A stretch of DNA of 64,000 bases from Babylonia areolata. Its lineage: Eukaryota; Mollusca; Gastropoda; Neogastropoda; Buccinidae. Positions 48,572 to 60,272 of the stretch are shown here, in pieces. Both the position numbers and the translations under genes were made by a program. Location of the stretch: assembly GCF_041734735.1 (NCBI RefSeq), contig NC_134878.1:38416777-38480776 (forward strand), written 5' to 3'. The notes beneath the pieces are model-generated. The model was not told the DNA's origin and did not search any database. It saw nothing but the letters and a program-made list of their open reading frames with translations. How positions within the stretch are numbered: position 1 is the stretch's first letter; each line of letters starts with the position of its first letter.

Positions 48572-48710
48572 TTCAGCACTTATAGCTGTTAGAGGCGTTT
48601 GATTGGCTAAGAGCGGGCCAGACTAAGAGGGGCGTCTTTTCACTGTTAGCCGCGCGAAATTTGGCCAAACAGAGCAAACCATAGGCCTAGTTTGCATCAG
48701 TTTGACATGG
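48572..48710. repeat. Inverted terminal repeat of DIRS element (right)
   Basis: Inverted match to 42699-42838, including CGTTTGATTGGCTAA and GCAAACCATAGGCC. Confidence 0.82.
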
Positions 48711-48789
48711 TACAGTATATGACACTAAACAAGAGAGTATCCTTAATACAGAGAGACGAAGACAAATAAAACTGTCTTTTTAATCCTAC

Positions 48790-48922
48790 CTCTGCCACTC
48801 CTAGATCAGTAATTTTCAGAACTTCATCCTGGGTGATAAGTAGGTTGCCTGGCTTGATGTCTTTATGTACAATGCCTTTGCTGTGTAGATATTCCAGTCC
48901 TTCTATCAGCTGACAGAAATAT
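48790..48922 (-). CDS. STK11: STK11/LKB1 exon 4 (catalytic loop and DLG motif)
   Basis: 133 nt, the same as human exon 4. Acceptor TGTTTTCAG at 48923-48931, donor GTAGGATTA at 48781-48789. It encodes [29 protein letters not shown] and [18 protein letters not shown] is the catalytic loop (catalytic Asp) and DLG replaces the usual DFG magnesium-binding motif, a feature of LKB1. The first codon completes with two bases from exon 3 (GG + A), giving AHGYF. The exon starts only 80 bases beyond the DIRS element right end, so the insertion nearly reached the donor of exon 4. Confidence 0.97.
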
Positions 48923-48931
48923 CTGAAAACA

Positions 48932-50832
48932 GTATTCCATATAAAAATCATAAGCATAGTCATTTTGGGAATTTTATGTACTATATAAACTGCAATTTGA
49001 AATAGCTGAGAATCTTTATGCAATTACATAAACTTAATCAAATAATAAATATCTGTACCTTCAAAACATGAAGTTGAATTTTAATGAATGATACTGTAAC
49101 ACAGGAACTAAACCATTTCAACTGTATTCAAATAGTCTCCAAGGTTTTCTTTGTAAAATAAGAAGCTAATACAGCATTTATGTCATATTTGAGGATAAAT
49201 ATTAAATATGAGAAAATCAGTGACAGTGCACTGAGGAAGTGGGGCATTTGATGCTGTGTAAACATGAAGCTGCACAAACAGCAAGAAAAAGAAGTCCTCA
49301 GGATGAACATTACATAAACCCTTTCGGTGCCTGTAAGACATCAGCTGACGTCCTACACAAAATCTTGCCATAGATATGACAGTACAGTCTCTAAGATGTC
49401 CCCTGACGTCCTGCATCTATTACGATTTCCTTCATCAGAGTTTGGTTCAATAAAAACAGACTCTGAACGGTTAGTTAAATGTGTCTGGACTATAAACATA
49501 CTATCTAAATGAACGTACATCAGAGGGAGGAGCCCTTTCTTCTCAACAATGTTTTGCTAAATGGACTGTGTCAAGCAAGCATGAAAAGTGGGTTTGCGTC
49601 ATATGCAAGATGGGTGTCAGAAACTTTGTAAAGACATTTATCAATCAGACATCAATTTTGAGTGGGTGACAATGACTGACAGCAGTACTTTTGCAAAATT
49701 TGAGAAAAAGGGAGGGAGACAGAGGAGTTGTGTAAGACAATAGGTCAAGACTAGACAGAGGGCTTTGAAAGGGGGCATGGCCATGACCATCAGTGAACTG
49801 TCTTTCACAGTGTTCAACTAGCATGGAATGGACAACAACCAATAATCCATGATTTTCATCAGATTGTTCTCAGAACACTCATTTGAGTGATGTATGTATC
49901 AGCTGATTGCATATATTATGATTCTCCGTTTTTAGGTAAATAAAAAAAATATATATTCATATTTTCATTAAGTGCTTACTGACAAGATAAAATAGCATGC
50001 AATGGCCCCACAGAGATGGAGAGGCATACACTTTAAAAAAAAAACCCAAAAACAACTGTGTGTCATAAGCGAAGGCACATCCTCTCAAACTAACACGCAC
50101 ACAAAATCTTCATCCACACACTTACATACACTCCCTTTCTCCCTACCTCATTCATGACCACTTTCACTTTATGCAAATTCATCGAGAGAGAGAGAGTGAG
50201 TCCCAAATGGTGGTACGGATCCTTTAAATATTCCATTTATCTGCAAACTGATTCTCATCACTTCCAAAATCTGATTGACTGGTCCTTGGCCCACTACCAA
50301 AACTTCCACACATTTCTCAGGAAATTGAATGCACAACTTTGTGCATACTCCTGCTCACAGACAGGCAAACAAGCAAATTTAAAAACACGACTTTGGCAAT
50401 GGTGACAAAGACAAAAACCTTAACTACGACAATCATGGTTTTGTCATCTCTGTGAACAAGCACATCAGCCCTCATACCGCCCTGCACAGTAGTTGAGACT
50501 ATTTGATTTTGAACAACAACAAAGATAAGAAATAGAGAAATTGTCCATATTGTTACATTAATTACACGACATTCATATTTGTGATTGTGGAATGAACTGT
50601 GGAAGGATAAATGGGCTGGAAACAAAAACACTATGTCAGCTGTAAACATTTCAACTATGTGGCAAACTGAGGCCTGTAATACAGTTCAGCAGTATCATGT
50701 GATGTTACAATATGTGTGCACACAAATGCACAATTTTTTTTTTATGTACATGTGTGTTTACGTGTAAATATACTGGGGAATCATTTTCATACTGCTCCAG
50801 TTTTATCAGTTATTATTCAATTTCAAACTTAC
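48932..50832. other. STK11 intron 3
   Basis: About 1.9 kb of AT-rich intron; no element or exon recognised. A short GA tract lies near 50183. Confidence 0.75.
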
Positions 50833-50922
50833 CCATGGGCTTGCCAAACTGGAAAACGTTTCTCAGGAACACTCTCAAGCATCTCTTGTAATTCACTCAC
50901 ACAATATTCTATGACCAAATAC
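50833..50922 (-). CDS. STK11: STK11/LKB1 exon 3 (kinase hinge and helix D)
   Basis: 90 nt, the same as human exon 3. Acceptor GTCTTTTGCAG directly upstream (50923 on), donor GTAAGT at 50827-50832. It encodes [20 protein letters not shown] and [10 protein letters not shown], aligned with human YMVMEYC...QAHG. The leading G completes the Met codon begun by exon 2. EYC is the ATP-hinge region. Confidence 0.97.
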
Positions 50923-52007
50923 CTGCAAAAGACCCATCAATTACAAATCATTGCACTGTGCTAGCAATACCTAATGCTACAAAAAATACCATAGCCATAG
51001 CTATCCAAATTCATAACAATCATAATTCATTGTTATACCATGTTATACCAAGTTAAAAATTCTATCTGTACAAGAGATGGCAATGCCAAAGTCTTCAAAG
51101 CACGTATGTGATACTCACTTGACTTAATCAAGTTCAATCACCAGATTATAGATATGATGAAATCCTGTGCGGATGGCCTTTACATTTGTACAAGATCTGA
51201 ATTAGCTAACATCAGAACACTTTCTGTAAAAACAGTGACACAGCAGCAGTGTCAGTCACAGTCCAATGAACTGGCTTGCTTTTTTGTGGAACTGGATAAT
51301 GACTAGTCACTATGCATGCAAGACTGTGTTAAATTAAGATGGTAACATAATATCATAAACATGTAAAAAAATTAATAAATAAATAAAAAGTATAATTTTC
51401 ACCTTCCACTCCAGTGAACTGACGGAAACTTTTTGTATAACACATTAAGGCATGAAACGTACAGAACTTTCTAGGATTCCAACCAAAATGCCACAATTTC
51501 TACTAAGTGACAGAAAGTATAATCACTAAGAAAAGAGTTTTGATCAACCAGATCTACTTAACTGAACAAAATGCTTTCAAAGAATGCCAGACAATACTGT
51601 ATCACCAAATGATTTAGGGAATGGACAAGAACACTGAGCACGTATCACACATTACACACTTTAACCCAAGGCTCTGCAACAGTTGAACAATGAGACTGCA
51701 TCAAAATAGAAATAAAATCCTCAAAGATTACAACAATTAGCTAATTCAACTCCAAGACAGCTATTTGGTTAAGAAGCCATCAAAAAAGGCATCATGGAAT
51801 CTCTATGCATTTTTATGTTCAGCTGTTGATGACCCTAGACTTGTTAAAATATAAAACATGTATCATCTTCTTTGTGTTAAAACTTTTTACAGCAAAGACA
51901 TTAGTCCCAGTCAGTGGATTTACACAGCTCTGATGCTCTGCAAATGTTTATGGACAGGATTATGCAGATGGATCTTTCTTGTCTGATGATTTGTTTGAAC
52001 ACTAGGT

Positions 52008-53530
52008 GTGAAGATAAAGACTGCCAGAGGAAGACGGACCAGTTCTTGCAAACCAAGCAACTCATACAGAAGAGGCTGCGTGAGATGAAGAACACCTGGT
52101 GGGAGAGAAAGTCCGAAGAGCTTCAGTCCGCTGCTGATGCACATGACATGAAACCTTCCATGATGGTCTCCAAGCTGTGTATGGGCCGAGAGTCACAGGA
52201 TCAACCCCTGTCCGAGCCTTGGACCAGACCACCCTCCTGACAGACAAGAAAGACATCCTTGCCCGCTGGGCAGAACACTTCAACACCCTCCTTAACAGGG
52301 ACTCGTCTGTATCTGACGAGGTAATTGCAGCCCTCCCACAGCTATCAGTCAATGACTCGCTAGCTGCCCCTCCCACCAAGACTGAGACCCTGAAGCTGAC
52401 AATGTCAGGAAAAGCAGCAGAAGCGGATGGAATCCAGGCTGACATCTACAAGTATGGAGGCGAGGTGCTGACAGACAAACCAACCACCCTGTTCGAGTCT
52501 ATCTGGGAGAGAGGGGAGGTCCCCCAGGATTTCAAGGATGCTTCAATTGTCCACATCTACAAACAGATAGGAGACAAAACATCCTGCGATAACCACCGTG
52601 GAATCTCCCTCCTCTGCATCGCCAGCAAGATCTTTGCCCATATCATACTGAACAGACTGGTTGACAATGTCTCCAACACGGTCATCCCTGAAGCACAGTG
52701 CGGCTTCCGCTCAGGCAAGGGAACATGTGACATGGTGTTTGCTGTACGCCAGATGCAAGAGAAGTGCCGGGAGCAGAACAAGGAGTTCCACATGGTCTTT
52801 GTAGACCTGACTAAGACCTTCAACACGGTGAACCGCCGTGGTCTGTGGAAGATCCTCCTAAAGTTCAGCTGCCCAGAGAGCCTAATCCAGCTGATTGTGT
52901 CATTCCACGATGGCATGCAGGCGAGAGTACAGGAAAATACTGACATGTAGGATCCATTTCCTGTGGTAAATGGAGTGAAGCAGGGCTGCGTCCTGGTACC
53001 CACACTGTTCTCCATTCTCTTCTCTGCCATGCTGATTGACGCCTTCCAAGACTGTGACCGGGGCATCTACATTCAGTTTCGTACAGATGGCAAACTTTTC
53101 AACTTGTGGCGAAGCCGCACCAGGTCCAGGGTGTTTGAGGCATTGTTGAAAGAGTTCCTCTTCGCTGATGACTGCGCACTTGCTGCACACACCCATGAGG
53201 ACATGCAGTTCATTATGGACAGATTCTCAACCTCCTGCAGGCACTTTGGACTCACCATCAGCCTCAGCAAGACTGAGTCCATGTACCAACCAGCTAGCTC
53301 ACAGAACACCAGTGCCTCCCCCCCACCTGCAATCAAGACTGATGACACAGAGATCAAGTCAGTCGACAAGTTTTGCTACCTGGGCAGCACCCTATGCAGC
53401 AACGGAGCCCTTGACACAGAAGTGACGCTGCACATCGCCAAGGCCAGCTTCCGCCTTTGGCAGACTCAACAACAGGCTGTGGAACAACAAAGGCATCAGG
53501 CTCGGCACCAAAATCAAAACTACAGATTTT
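52008..53530 (+). mobile_element. LINE fragment C, RT domain
   Basis: Plus strand, antisense to STK11, in intron 2. It starts in the linker (LIQKRLREMKNTWWERKSEE), shifts frame near 52.17 kb, then runs open through DGIQADIYKYGGEV, VPQDFKDASIVHIYK, CDNHRGISLL, CGFRSGKGTCDMVF, VDLTKTFNTVN and FHDGMQARV. One in-frame stop (52948-52950) is followed by VNGVKQGCV, LFADDCALAA (catalytic FADD) and DKFCYLGSTL. A further frame change near 53455 precedes truncation at about 53530. The motif-A phenylalanine-asparagine (TFNTVN) replaces the usual AFDTVN, so the catalytic Asp is mutated. Same family as 1-662 and 27410-28150; here the C-terminal part is missing. Confidence 0.9.
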
Positions 53531-53822
53531 TACTGTCCCTGATTCTGCAAAATTCCTAAGTGAGGAGAGAGCACTTTTTTTTCCAAAATTTTCAAATAAA
53601 TAACTTTACAACAACAAAAAAAGTGTATGATTTTTTTTTTCAGTAACACATACAACATGTATGCTTTCACACATGAATAAAAACACATATACATATATAT
53701 GCTCCCATGCACATATTCCTATCAAATAACCCAAATTCTTCAAACATCCACCTCAAACATAACACAGGGAGTGGGAACAGGGAAAGCAGCCATCAACCAA
53801 CCACACAACAAAAAAAAGCAAC

Positions 53823-53828
53823 ACTTGC
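53823..53828 (-). promoter_or_regulatory. Non-canonical GC 5' splice site of STK11 intron 2
   Basis: Minus-strand GCAAGT immediately after exon 2; positions +3 to +6 (AAGT) match the strong consensus usual for GC-AG introns spliced by the U2 machinery. Confidence 0.85.
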
Positions 53829-53912
53829 ATTTTCTGTTTCTCCTCATTATATAGGACCTCAATCAGTTGTATAACATTCTTGTGACGAAGCCTCTTGAGC
53901 AACTGAATTTCC
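53829..53912 (-). CDS. STK11: STK11/LKB1 exon 2 (helix C and strands 4-5)
   Basis: 84 nt, the same as human exon 2. Acceptor TTGTTTTCACAG at 53913-53924. It encodes [20 protein letters not shown] and YNEEKQKM. The Glu of EIQLL is the helix C glutamate that pairs with the VAIK-type lysine. The exon ends AAAAT, with the Met codon finished by exon 3. The intron then begins GCAAGT (53823-53828), a GC donor rather than GT or AT. The next GT, four bases further, would change both length and phase, so GC is the best reading. Confidence 0.97.
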
Positions 53913-54214
53913 CTGTGAAAACAAAAAATGTTTACATCAGTTACATATCAGTATCGTACATATTACACATTACAATATCATTCCATTATCATATTATATT
54001 ATCATAAACTAACTTAGGTGAAAAGAACCACTTTCATACTAAATAAACAATAAAACAAGCAGAAATATCATATCTATATTTATAGTTTTTAAGTTACACA
54101 CAGTTCTAAATAAGTTGATCTCTCTCTTTAAGTCTTAGTCTCTTTCTTAATCACACACACACACACAAACACACACACACAGAGTCACACACACACACAC
54201 ACACACACAATGGT

Positions 54215-54655
54215 TCACACAATTTATTTGTATTTGTATAATTTGTATTTCACTATTTGTATTTCTTTTTATCACAACAGATTTCTCTTTGTGAAATTCA
54301 GGCTGCTCTCCCCAGGGAGAGCGCGTCGCTACACTACAGCACCACAACTTTTTTTTTTTGGTATTTTTTCTTGCGTGCAGTTTTATTTCTTTTTCCTATC
54401 GAAGTGGATTTTTATACAGAATTTTGCCTGGAACAACCATTTTGTTACCATGGGTTCTTTTACGTGCGCCAAGTGCATGCTGCACACTAGACCTCGGTTT
54501 ATCATTTCATCTGAATGACTAGCATCCAGACCACCACTCAAGGTCTAGTGGATGGGGAGAAAATATCGGTGGCTGAGCCATGATTCGAACCAGCACGGTC
54601 AGATTCTCTCGCTTCTTAGGCGGACGCGTTACCTCTTGGCCATCACTCCACTACT
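54215..54655 (-). mobile_element. tRNA-derived SINE, complete-looking
   Basis: On the minus strand: head with A box TGGCCAAGAGG and B box GGTTCGAATCA, a body with TGTGCAGCATGCACTTGGCGC, the shared core GAACCCATGG.AACAAAATGG / GGCAAAATTCTGTA / CGATAGG, a 3' segment with GCGCTCTCCCTGGGGAGAGC and an AAATAC-type tail near 54215-54265. CA tracts at 54152-54208 follow the tail. It lies in STK11 intron 1, same strand as the gene. Confidence 0.8.
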
Positions 54656-54794
54656 CTTGTAACAAAATAAAACAATTAATATACACAATCTGGCCATAAA
54701 AAAGTAAGTATCAACAAAATCTTGTCACAAAAGCAGACAGGAGATTTTTATAAGGCTCCCAAATTCAAAGTAACTTGCAGGATTGATCACTTTT

Positions 54795-55180
54795 CGACGT
54801 GATCGACGCCAAATGGTTAAAGCGTTAGACTTTCGATCTGAGGGTCCCGGGTTTGAATCACGGTGACGGCGCCTGGTAGGTAAAGGGTGGAGATTTTTAC
54901 GATCTCCCAGGTCAACATATGTGCAGACCTGCCAGTGCCTGAACCCCCTTCGTGTGTATACGCAAGCATAAGATCAAATACGCACGTTAAAGATCCTGTA
55001 ATCCACGTCAGCGTTCGGTGGGTTATGGAAACAAGAACATACCCAGCATGCACATCCCCGAAAGCACAGTATGGCTGCCTACATGGCGGGGTAAAAACGG
55101 TCATACACATAAAAAGCCCACTCGCGTATATATGAGTGAACGTGGGAGTTGAAGCCCACGAACGCAGAAGAAGAAGAAGA
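54795..55180 (+). mobile_element. tRNA-derived SINE of a second family
   Basis: A box TGGTTAAAGCG, B box GGGTTTGAATCAC, then a long body containing CGCACGTTAAAGATCCTGTA, GGGTTATGGAAACAAGAACA and GGCTGCCTACATGGCGGGG, ending in (GAA)n at about 55166-55180. Compared with the neighbour at 54215 the body is different. In STK11 intron 1, antisense. Confidence 0.85.
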
Positions 55181-55419
55181 TCACTTTTCTTCTCATTTTC
55201 AATGTCAGTCTCATCTTCCATCACATGAAACTGATTCAATCTGATCTTCAGGCACTTTAGAAGCATGAGAGAAAAAAAGAAAAAAAAACTGGGCATGTGT
55301 CTTCATATTTTCTATTAAATGGAAACTGCTAATTATTCTATATAATTATTGTGTGTCTTGTTTTGGTGTTTAATCATGTCACATGCATTAAGTGATTAAC
55401 AGCAATACAGCAACAGCTT

Positions 55420-57146
55420 TAATAATAATAACAGATACTTTTATAGCACACTATCCAGAAATCTGCTCTTGGTGCTTTACAAAACACTTATGTTGACATA
55501 CCACATTACATCAACGATACATACACACACCAAAATGTAACTACACACACACACACACACACTGCATTATAAATAATACATTTTAACATACATGTACATA
55601 GCAGATGCCCTCCACACATATGCACACATAAACATACACACACACACACACACAGACATGCACACACACACACACAAACACACACACAGAACAACACAGA
55701 TATGTGCATGCACACACACACACACACAATGTGCGAGCGTAATCAAACATACAAAGACACACAAATACACATTACATACATGTATACACACAAGTTTAGT
55801 CCAGCACATCACATACAAAGAAGTGGACCTGCCAAAACTAAAGTTATTGCTCAGGGAAGAAGTGAGTATTGAGACTAGATTTTAAATAGGCAAGGGAGTC
55901 AGAATGACGGAGGTTATCAGGGAGTTTGTTCCACGTCTTTGGCGATTAATAAGAAAATTATCTGTGTCTGTAGGTCTTACTTCTGACGTGAGGTATCCTG
56001 AGAAGTCAAGTATCAGAGGAAGAATGGAACTGGTGAGACAGAGTATGGATATGGAGGAGTTCAGAAAGATACTTTGGGCCAGATCCGTTGAATGCAGAAA
56101 AAGTCAGAATCGATAGCTCATATTCTATCTGATCAGAAACAGACAACCAGTGGAAATGATGGAGAAGAGAAACATGGTCAAACTTAGAAGCTCTGCAAAT
56201 GAGTATGGCAGTGTTATTCTGAATTTGTTGAAGTCTAAGAGATATTTGGGAAGGCTGGCCAAAGGAGAATAACAGTAATCCAATCTTGAGAGAACAAAAG
56301 CACAATCAAGTGTTTTGGATGCATAAGTTGATAATAGTGCATAGAACTGATTCTAAGCAATTCCTGATGGGCAACATTTCAGATATTCGAAATATGCTGT
56401 TGGAAGGAAAGACTGGTCTTGGATTATGCCAAGACTGGAAATAGAAAGAGATAGTGAAACAGGAGTGCTACTGATCAGGAAAGGAAGGATGTTATTGAAA
56501 CTTTTTTGGACAGGCTACCATAAATACAGTCTTATTGTCATTTAGTTGCAGCTTATTGAGAGTCATCCAGTCCTAATGGTCAGCAATGCACTCCCGTGTT
56601 TGAGTCACCAGTGCATCAGTTTCAGCTATGGAGGCCAACTGATAGAGGTGAGTGTAATCAGCAAAGCTCTCTTGCAACACTGAATGATGACTATCAACAT
56701 CAGACACAGGAGCCGCACACAGCACGAAAAGAAAAGGACATAGGACAGACCCCTGTGGGACACAAGATCTCAAGGCATATTCTAGTGTCTACCATTTACA
56801 TACACTTTCTGTACACGTACAATCTGACACAGTGATAGGTAAGACGTGACCCATGCTAGTGCAGCATCACGAACACCAAAGGAAGTTTTAACTTAAAGTA
56901 TGTTCAAGAGGATAGAGTGGTCAACAGTGTCAAAGGCTGTTGACAAGTCTAAAAGAGCGAGAAAACAGATATCATCATCAAGCCCAGAATGCAAATCATT
57001 GCCTAATCTAAAAAGGGCCATTCCACAGCTATGACCACATCTATAAGTTGACTGGTGAGAATTAAGTGAATGATTTTCTTCCACAGAGTTAAGAGCTGAG
57101 ACAATACAATCTTTTCTATCAATTTTGATAAAAATGACAGATTTGA
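55420..57146 (-). mobile_element. Older LINE, 3' part (split by the L2/CR1-like element)
   Basis: On the minus strand: [19 protein letters not shown] and [19 protein letters not shown] (RT motif A region) at about 56890-57140. A region with VPQGSVLCPFLF follows at about 56573-56773 and the C-terminal QNNTAILICRASKFDHVSLL...GSGPKYLSELL at 56006-56305. The 3' untranslated end reads CAGATTTCTGGATAGTGTGC...GTATCTGTTATTATTATT, finishing near 55420. Several frame breaks and internal losses. CA-rich tracts (55540-55735) sit in its 3' region. The 5' continuation is at 61938-62170. Confidence 0.8.
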
Positions 57147-58874
57147 CCTGACTTGACTTGTATGACGTTTGAGGCCCCGTTAAAAGGCCTGTTTGTTGTT
57201 CTGCGGATATTAACTATATACTTTGCAGCATGCATGGCTGGCGTATGGGGCAACAGTTAAAGTTAAAAACCATCCAATAACAATTTGGTGAGTACACAGT
57301 GGGAAAATCTTTCCAGTGGCAATCAAGTCGATTTTTAAAAGAGTTGATGGAAGGTGCAGTTACAACGCTGTTGGGCAAACTGTTCCAGAGGGAAACAACC
57401 CTGTTTGAAAAAAATTTCCTCTAATGTTGAGCCTGTGTCAGTTTTTCTGGAGCTTGAGGTTGTGCCCTCATAGATCTCTTCCGCAGGCAAGCTCAAATTT
57501 TGGCCGTTTGACTTCGTAACAACCCTGGAGGTACTTATACACCTCAATCATATCTCCTCAGTGGCGTCGATGTTCTAGGCTTGGCAGTCTCAGAGTTTTC
57601 AGTCTCTCCTGATATGGTTTATCCCTCAGGGATGACAGCAGCTTTGTTGCTTGGTGTTGCACATCCTCTACTTCGCTGCGCAATGTTTTTCTGCTGTGGC
57701 TGCCAGACACAGTGACCATATTCCAATAGTGGTCGGACAAGGGCCTTGTATAATTGTACAAAGGTCTGATGTGTCAGGTGGTCAAAGGATCTTCCTACAA
57801 TGCCAAGAATTCTGTTTGCTTTTGCTGTAAACTGTGCAATCTGTTCCCTGAAGAATAGTCCATTATCAATAAATACTCCCAGGTCCTTCTCAACCTCACT
57901 TTCTGCCAGGATAAACTGTGTCTCACTTCCTTTTGTGTTGCTGGCTTTCATGTTGTATTTCACATCCGATGCTTTCCCTCCCAGCTTGAGGACACAGCAT
58001 TTTTGTGGATGGAAACTGAGCTGCCATTTGTTTGTCCAGTTCTGAAGTTGGAAAAAATTTCCTCTTATGTTGATCATTGTGTAGGTCTTGAGAGCCTTGG
58101 TAAGTGTCAGTCCTGGCATAGAGCTTTGTGTCATCAGTGAACATCTTTATGTTGCTTTTCACGTATCTAGGGAGATCGTTAATGAAAATGATGAAAAGGA
58201 TGGGACCAAGAACGCTGCCTTGAGGTATTGGTCATGTCAGCTTCTGATGAATGTATTCCATTGACCACTACTTGTTGGTGTCTGCCAGTCAGGAAATCAG
58301 AGATCCAGTCCAATACTTTGCTCCAGATTCCAAGAGCTGCTACTTTTGTCAGCAGTCTGCAATGAGGTACTGAGTTGAAGGCCTTCTGGTAATCCATGTA
58401 GATGATATCTACACTGCCACCATCATCTAAGATTTTGGTCCAGTCATCCATGGCTTCCAGTAATTGTGTTATACAGGAACGGCTAGGTACAAACCAATGT
58501 TGTTCTCTGCTGATCAGTTGGTTGCGTAGTAGGTGCTCCATGATTTGTTCTCTGACTAGTTTCTCCATTATTTTGCAGACAATGCAGGTGAGGCTAACTG
58601 GACAATAGTTGCTAGCTTGTAGTTTGCTCCTTTTCTTAAAGACTGGCATTACAAATGCACATTTCCATTCGTCTGGGATTTTCCCACTGTCTAGACTCTT
58701 TCTAAAGAGATGTGCGAGAGGTTCTGCTAGTTTGTCTGCTGCTTCAGCTAAGATGATAGGCAACAGTCCATCCGGTCCTGGTGTTTTGCCTATGTGTAGA
58801 CCAGCCAGTAGTTTTCTGATTTCTTCTATTGGTATCTGAAAATGTTCAAGTTTTTTGTCAAATGTATACTCTGG

Positions 58875-58931
58875 ATCAGTCTAATATCATCATCTTAGAT
58901 GAACAGACTATAAATAAATAAATGAACGAAC
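58875..58931 (+). mobile_element. 57-base retroelement 3'-end insertion
   Basis: Flanked by an exact 11-base duplication GTATACTCTGG (58864-58874 and 58932-58942). The insert reads CATCATCTTAGATGAACAGA then (AAAT)n and (GAAC)n, i.e. only the 3' end and tail of some LINE or SINE, severely 5'-truncated. It interrupts the RT frame of the host LINE. Confidence 0.85.
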
Positions 58932-60272
58932 GTATACTCTGGCTGATCTGGCAGTGGTCCTTCATCTTCTATGGTGAAAACACTTTGGAAGAACTGGTTC
59001 AGTAATTCTATTTTTTCTTTGTCAGTTCTTGTCTTGGTACCGTCGTTCCCCCTTTAGGTCTGCTACCCCAGTCCGTGTCTTTGTTTTTTACCTTACAAAG
59101 TTCCAGAAGGCCTTTGGGTTCTTCTTTGCTTCTTTTGCGACTTTGGCTTCCATGTTCCTTTGTGCCTTTCTGCATTCCTTTCTAGCTTTATTCCTGGCTT
59201 TGATGTATTCCAGATAGATTTGACCGTCACTGATTTCTTTCCACCTCCTGAACAGTTGGTGCTTTTTCCGAACTAAGAGTTCCTTTGTCCATCCAGCTTT
59301 TACCTCTGCATCCTGTGTGAAAGACCAAAGAGATGCCTTTTCCACAGCAGAGTTAATTGCTGCTTTGATCTTCTGCCACATGTTGTTAGCTGTTAGCCCC
59401 TCTAGTTTCTCTCTCCAGTTCATTTTTGCCAGTTCAGCCTTCAGTACAGTGAAATCTGTTTTTGCGTAGTTAAGACGTTTAGCTTTCAGTGGCTTGGTAC
59501 TTGCGCAGGTTAGCCTAATGATCAATGACAAATGGTCACTCTTTCTAAGTCCAGCTGTTGTAGTAATTTCATTGATCATCTCTGTTGGTGAAGACCAGGT
59601 CTACTATGTTGGACTTTTCTCTTACACGGTAACGTGTAGGTTCCCTTTAGTGCTGCATCCAGAAGGCATCTTTTGTTGCTTTCAGGAACTTTGTGGCCGC
59701 ATGGGTTGGACCTGCCTTGCTTTTCCCATTATTCCAGTCGATTTCTGAAAAGTTGAAATCCCCTATGATTACGGCGTGGGATGCCTTCATCTCAGCTGCC
59801 TTTTGCAGTAGCTCATTCAACCTTTCTGAGTTTTCTTCTTCACTGATGGGGCTTCTGTATGTAAGTCCAACTAGAAGTTTACCTTTGTTAAGTTGGCACA
59901 TGACAAAGAAGTGTTCTGTAAATTCACTTGTCAGTCTGTCACAAACTGATGGTTTCAACACTGTTCTCACGTATAGTGCCACCCCCACCTTCCATGTTGT
60001 GAAAGAGTTCATATCCTTCTAGTGCTATTTCACACTCATTTATTGGATGCCTTGAGTTCTTTGGCTTGACTTCTGTTACTCCTATGATATCTGGTGAATG
60101 GATATCCACCATAGCTTTTCGCTCACTTCTTCTGTTCATTAGCTGGTCGGCATTCGTACAAAAGCAAGTGCAGTTAACGTATCTACATTTTCTGAAGAAA
60201 AAGAAGAACAAGCGCTTTTTGACTTAAAAGTTGTTTTAAAACTATTTACATCCCTCTGAGGTTGTTTTCTCA

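Larger units (their letters stand above)
42699..48710 (-). mobile_element. DIRS-like tyrosine-recombinase retrotransposon (fossil)
   Basis: The ends are inverted copies of each other (about 42699-42838 and 48572-48710; both show CCATGTCAA, GGCCTATGGTTTGC and TTAGCCAATCAAACG), as expected for DIRS elements rather than direct LTRs. Parts on the minus strand: gag-like region about 45.65-48.33 kb (proline/serine-rich, then an LFGQYAPHFISHRAETNREV segment); an RT start block GYMLPWVGDRPPL near 45.7 kb; RT and RNase H about 44.2-45.6 kb (SPTPNRWDRL, RRALQHFM, RLFTD); a tyrosine recombinase about 42.9-43.95 kb (FEPLSHWG-like, LARAL, FKFYLR). It is broken. The gag half has few breaks; the rest has dozens, many of which may be sequencing noise because the quality change at about 45.64 kb falls inside the element. 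Age cannot be judged for that reason. It lies in intron 4 of STK11, same strand. Confidence 0.82.

Noticed and set aside
42699-48710. Polinton or other large DNA virus-like element
   Set aside because: No polymerase B, ATPase or capsid signatures; gag, RT-RNase H and tyrosine recombinase with inverted ends fit DIRS.
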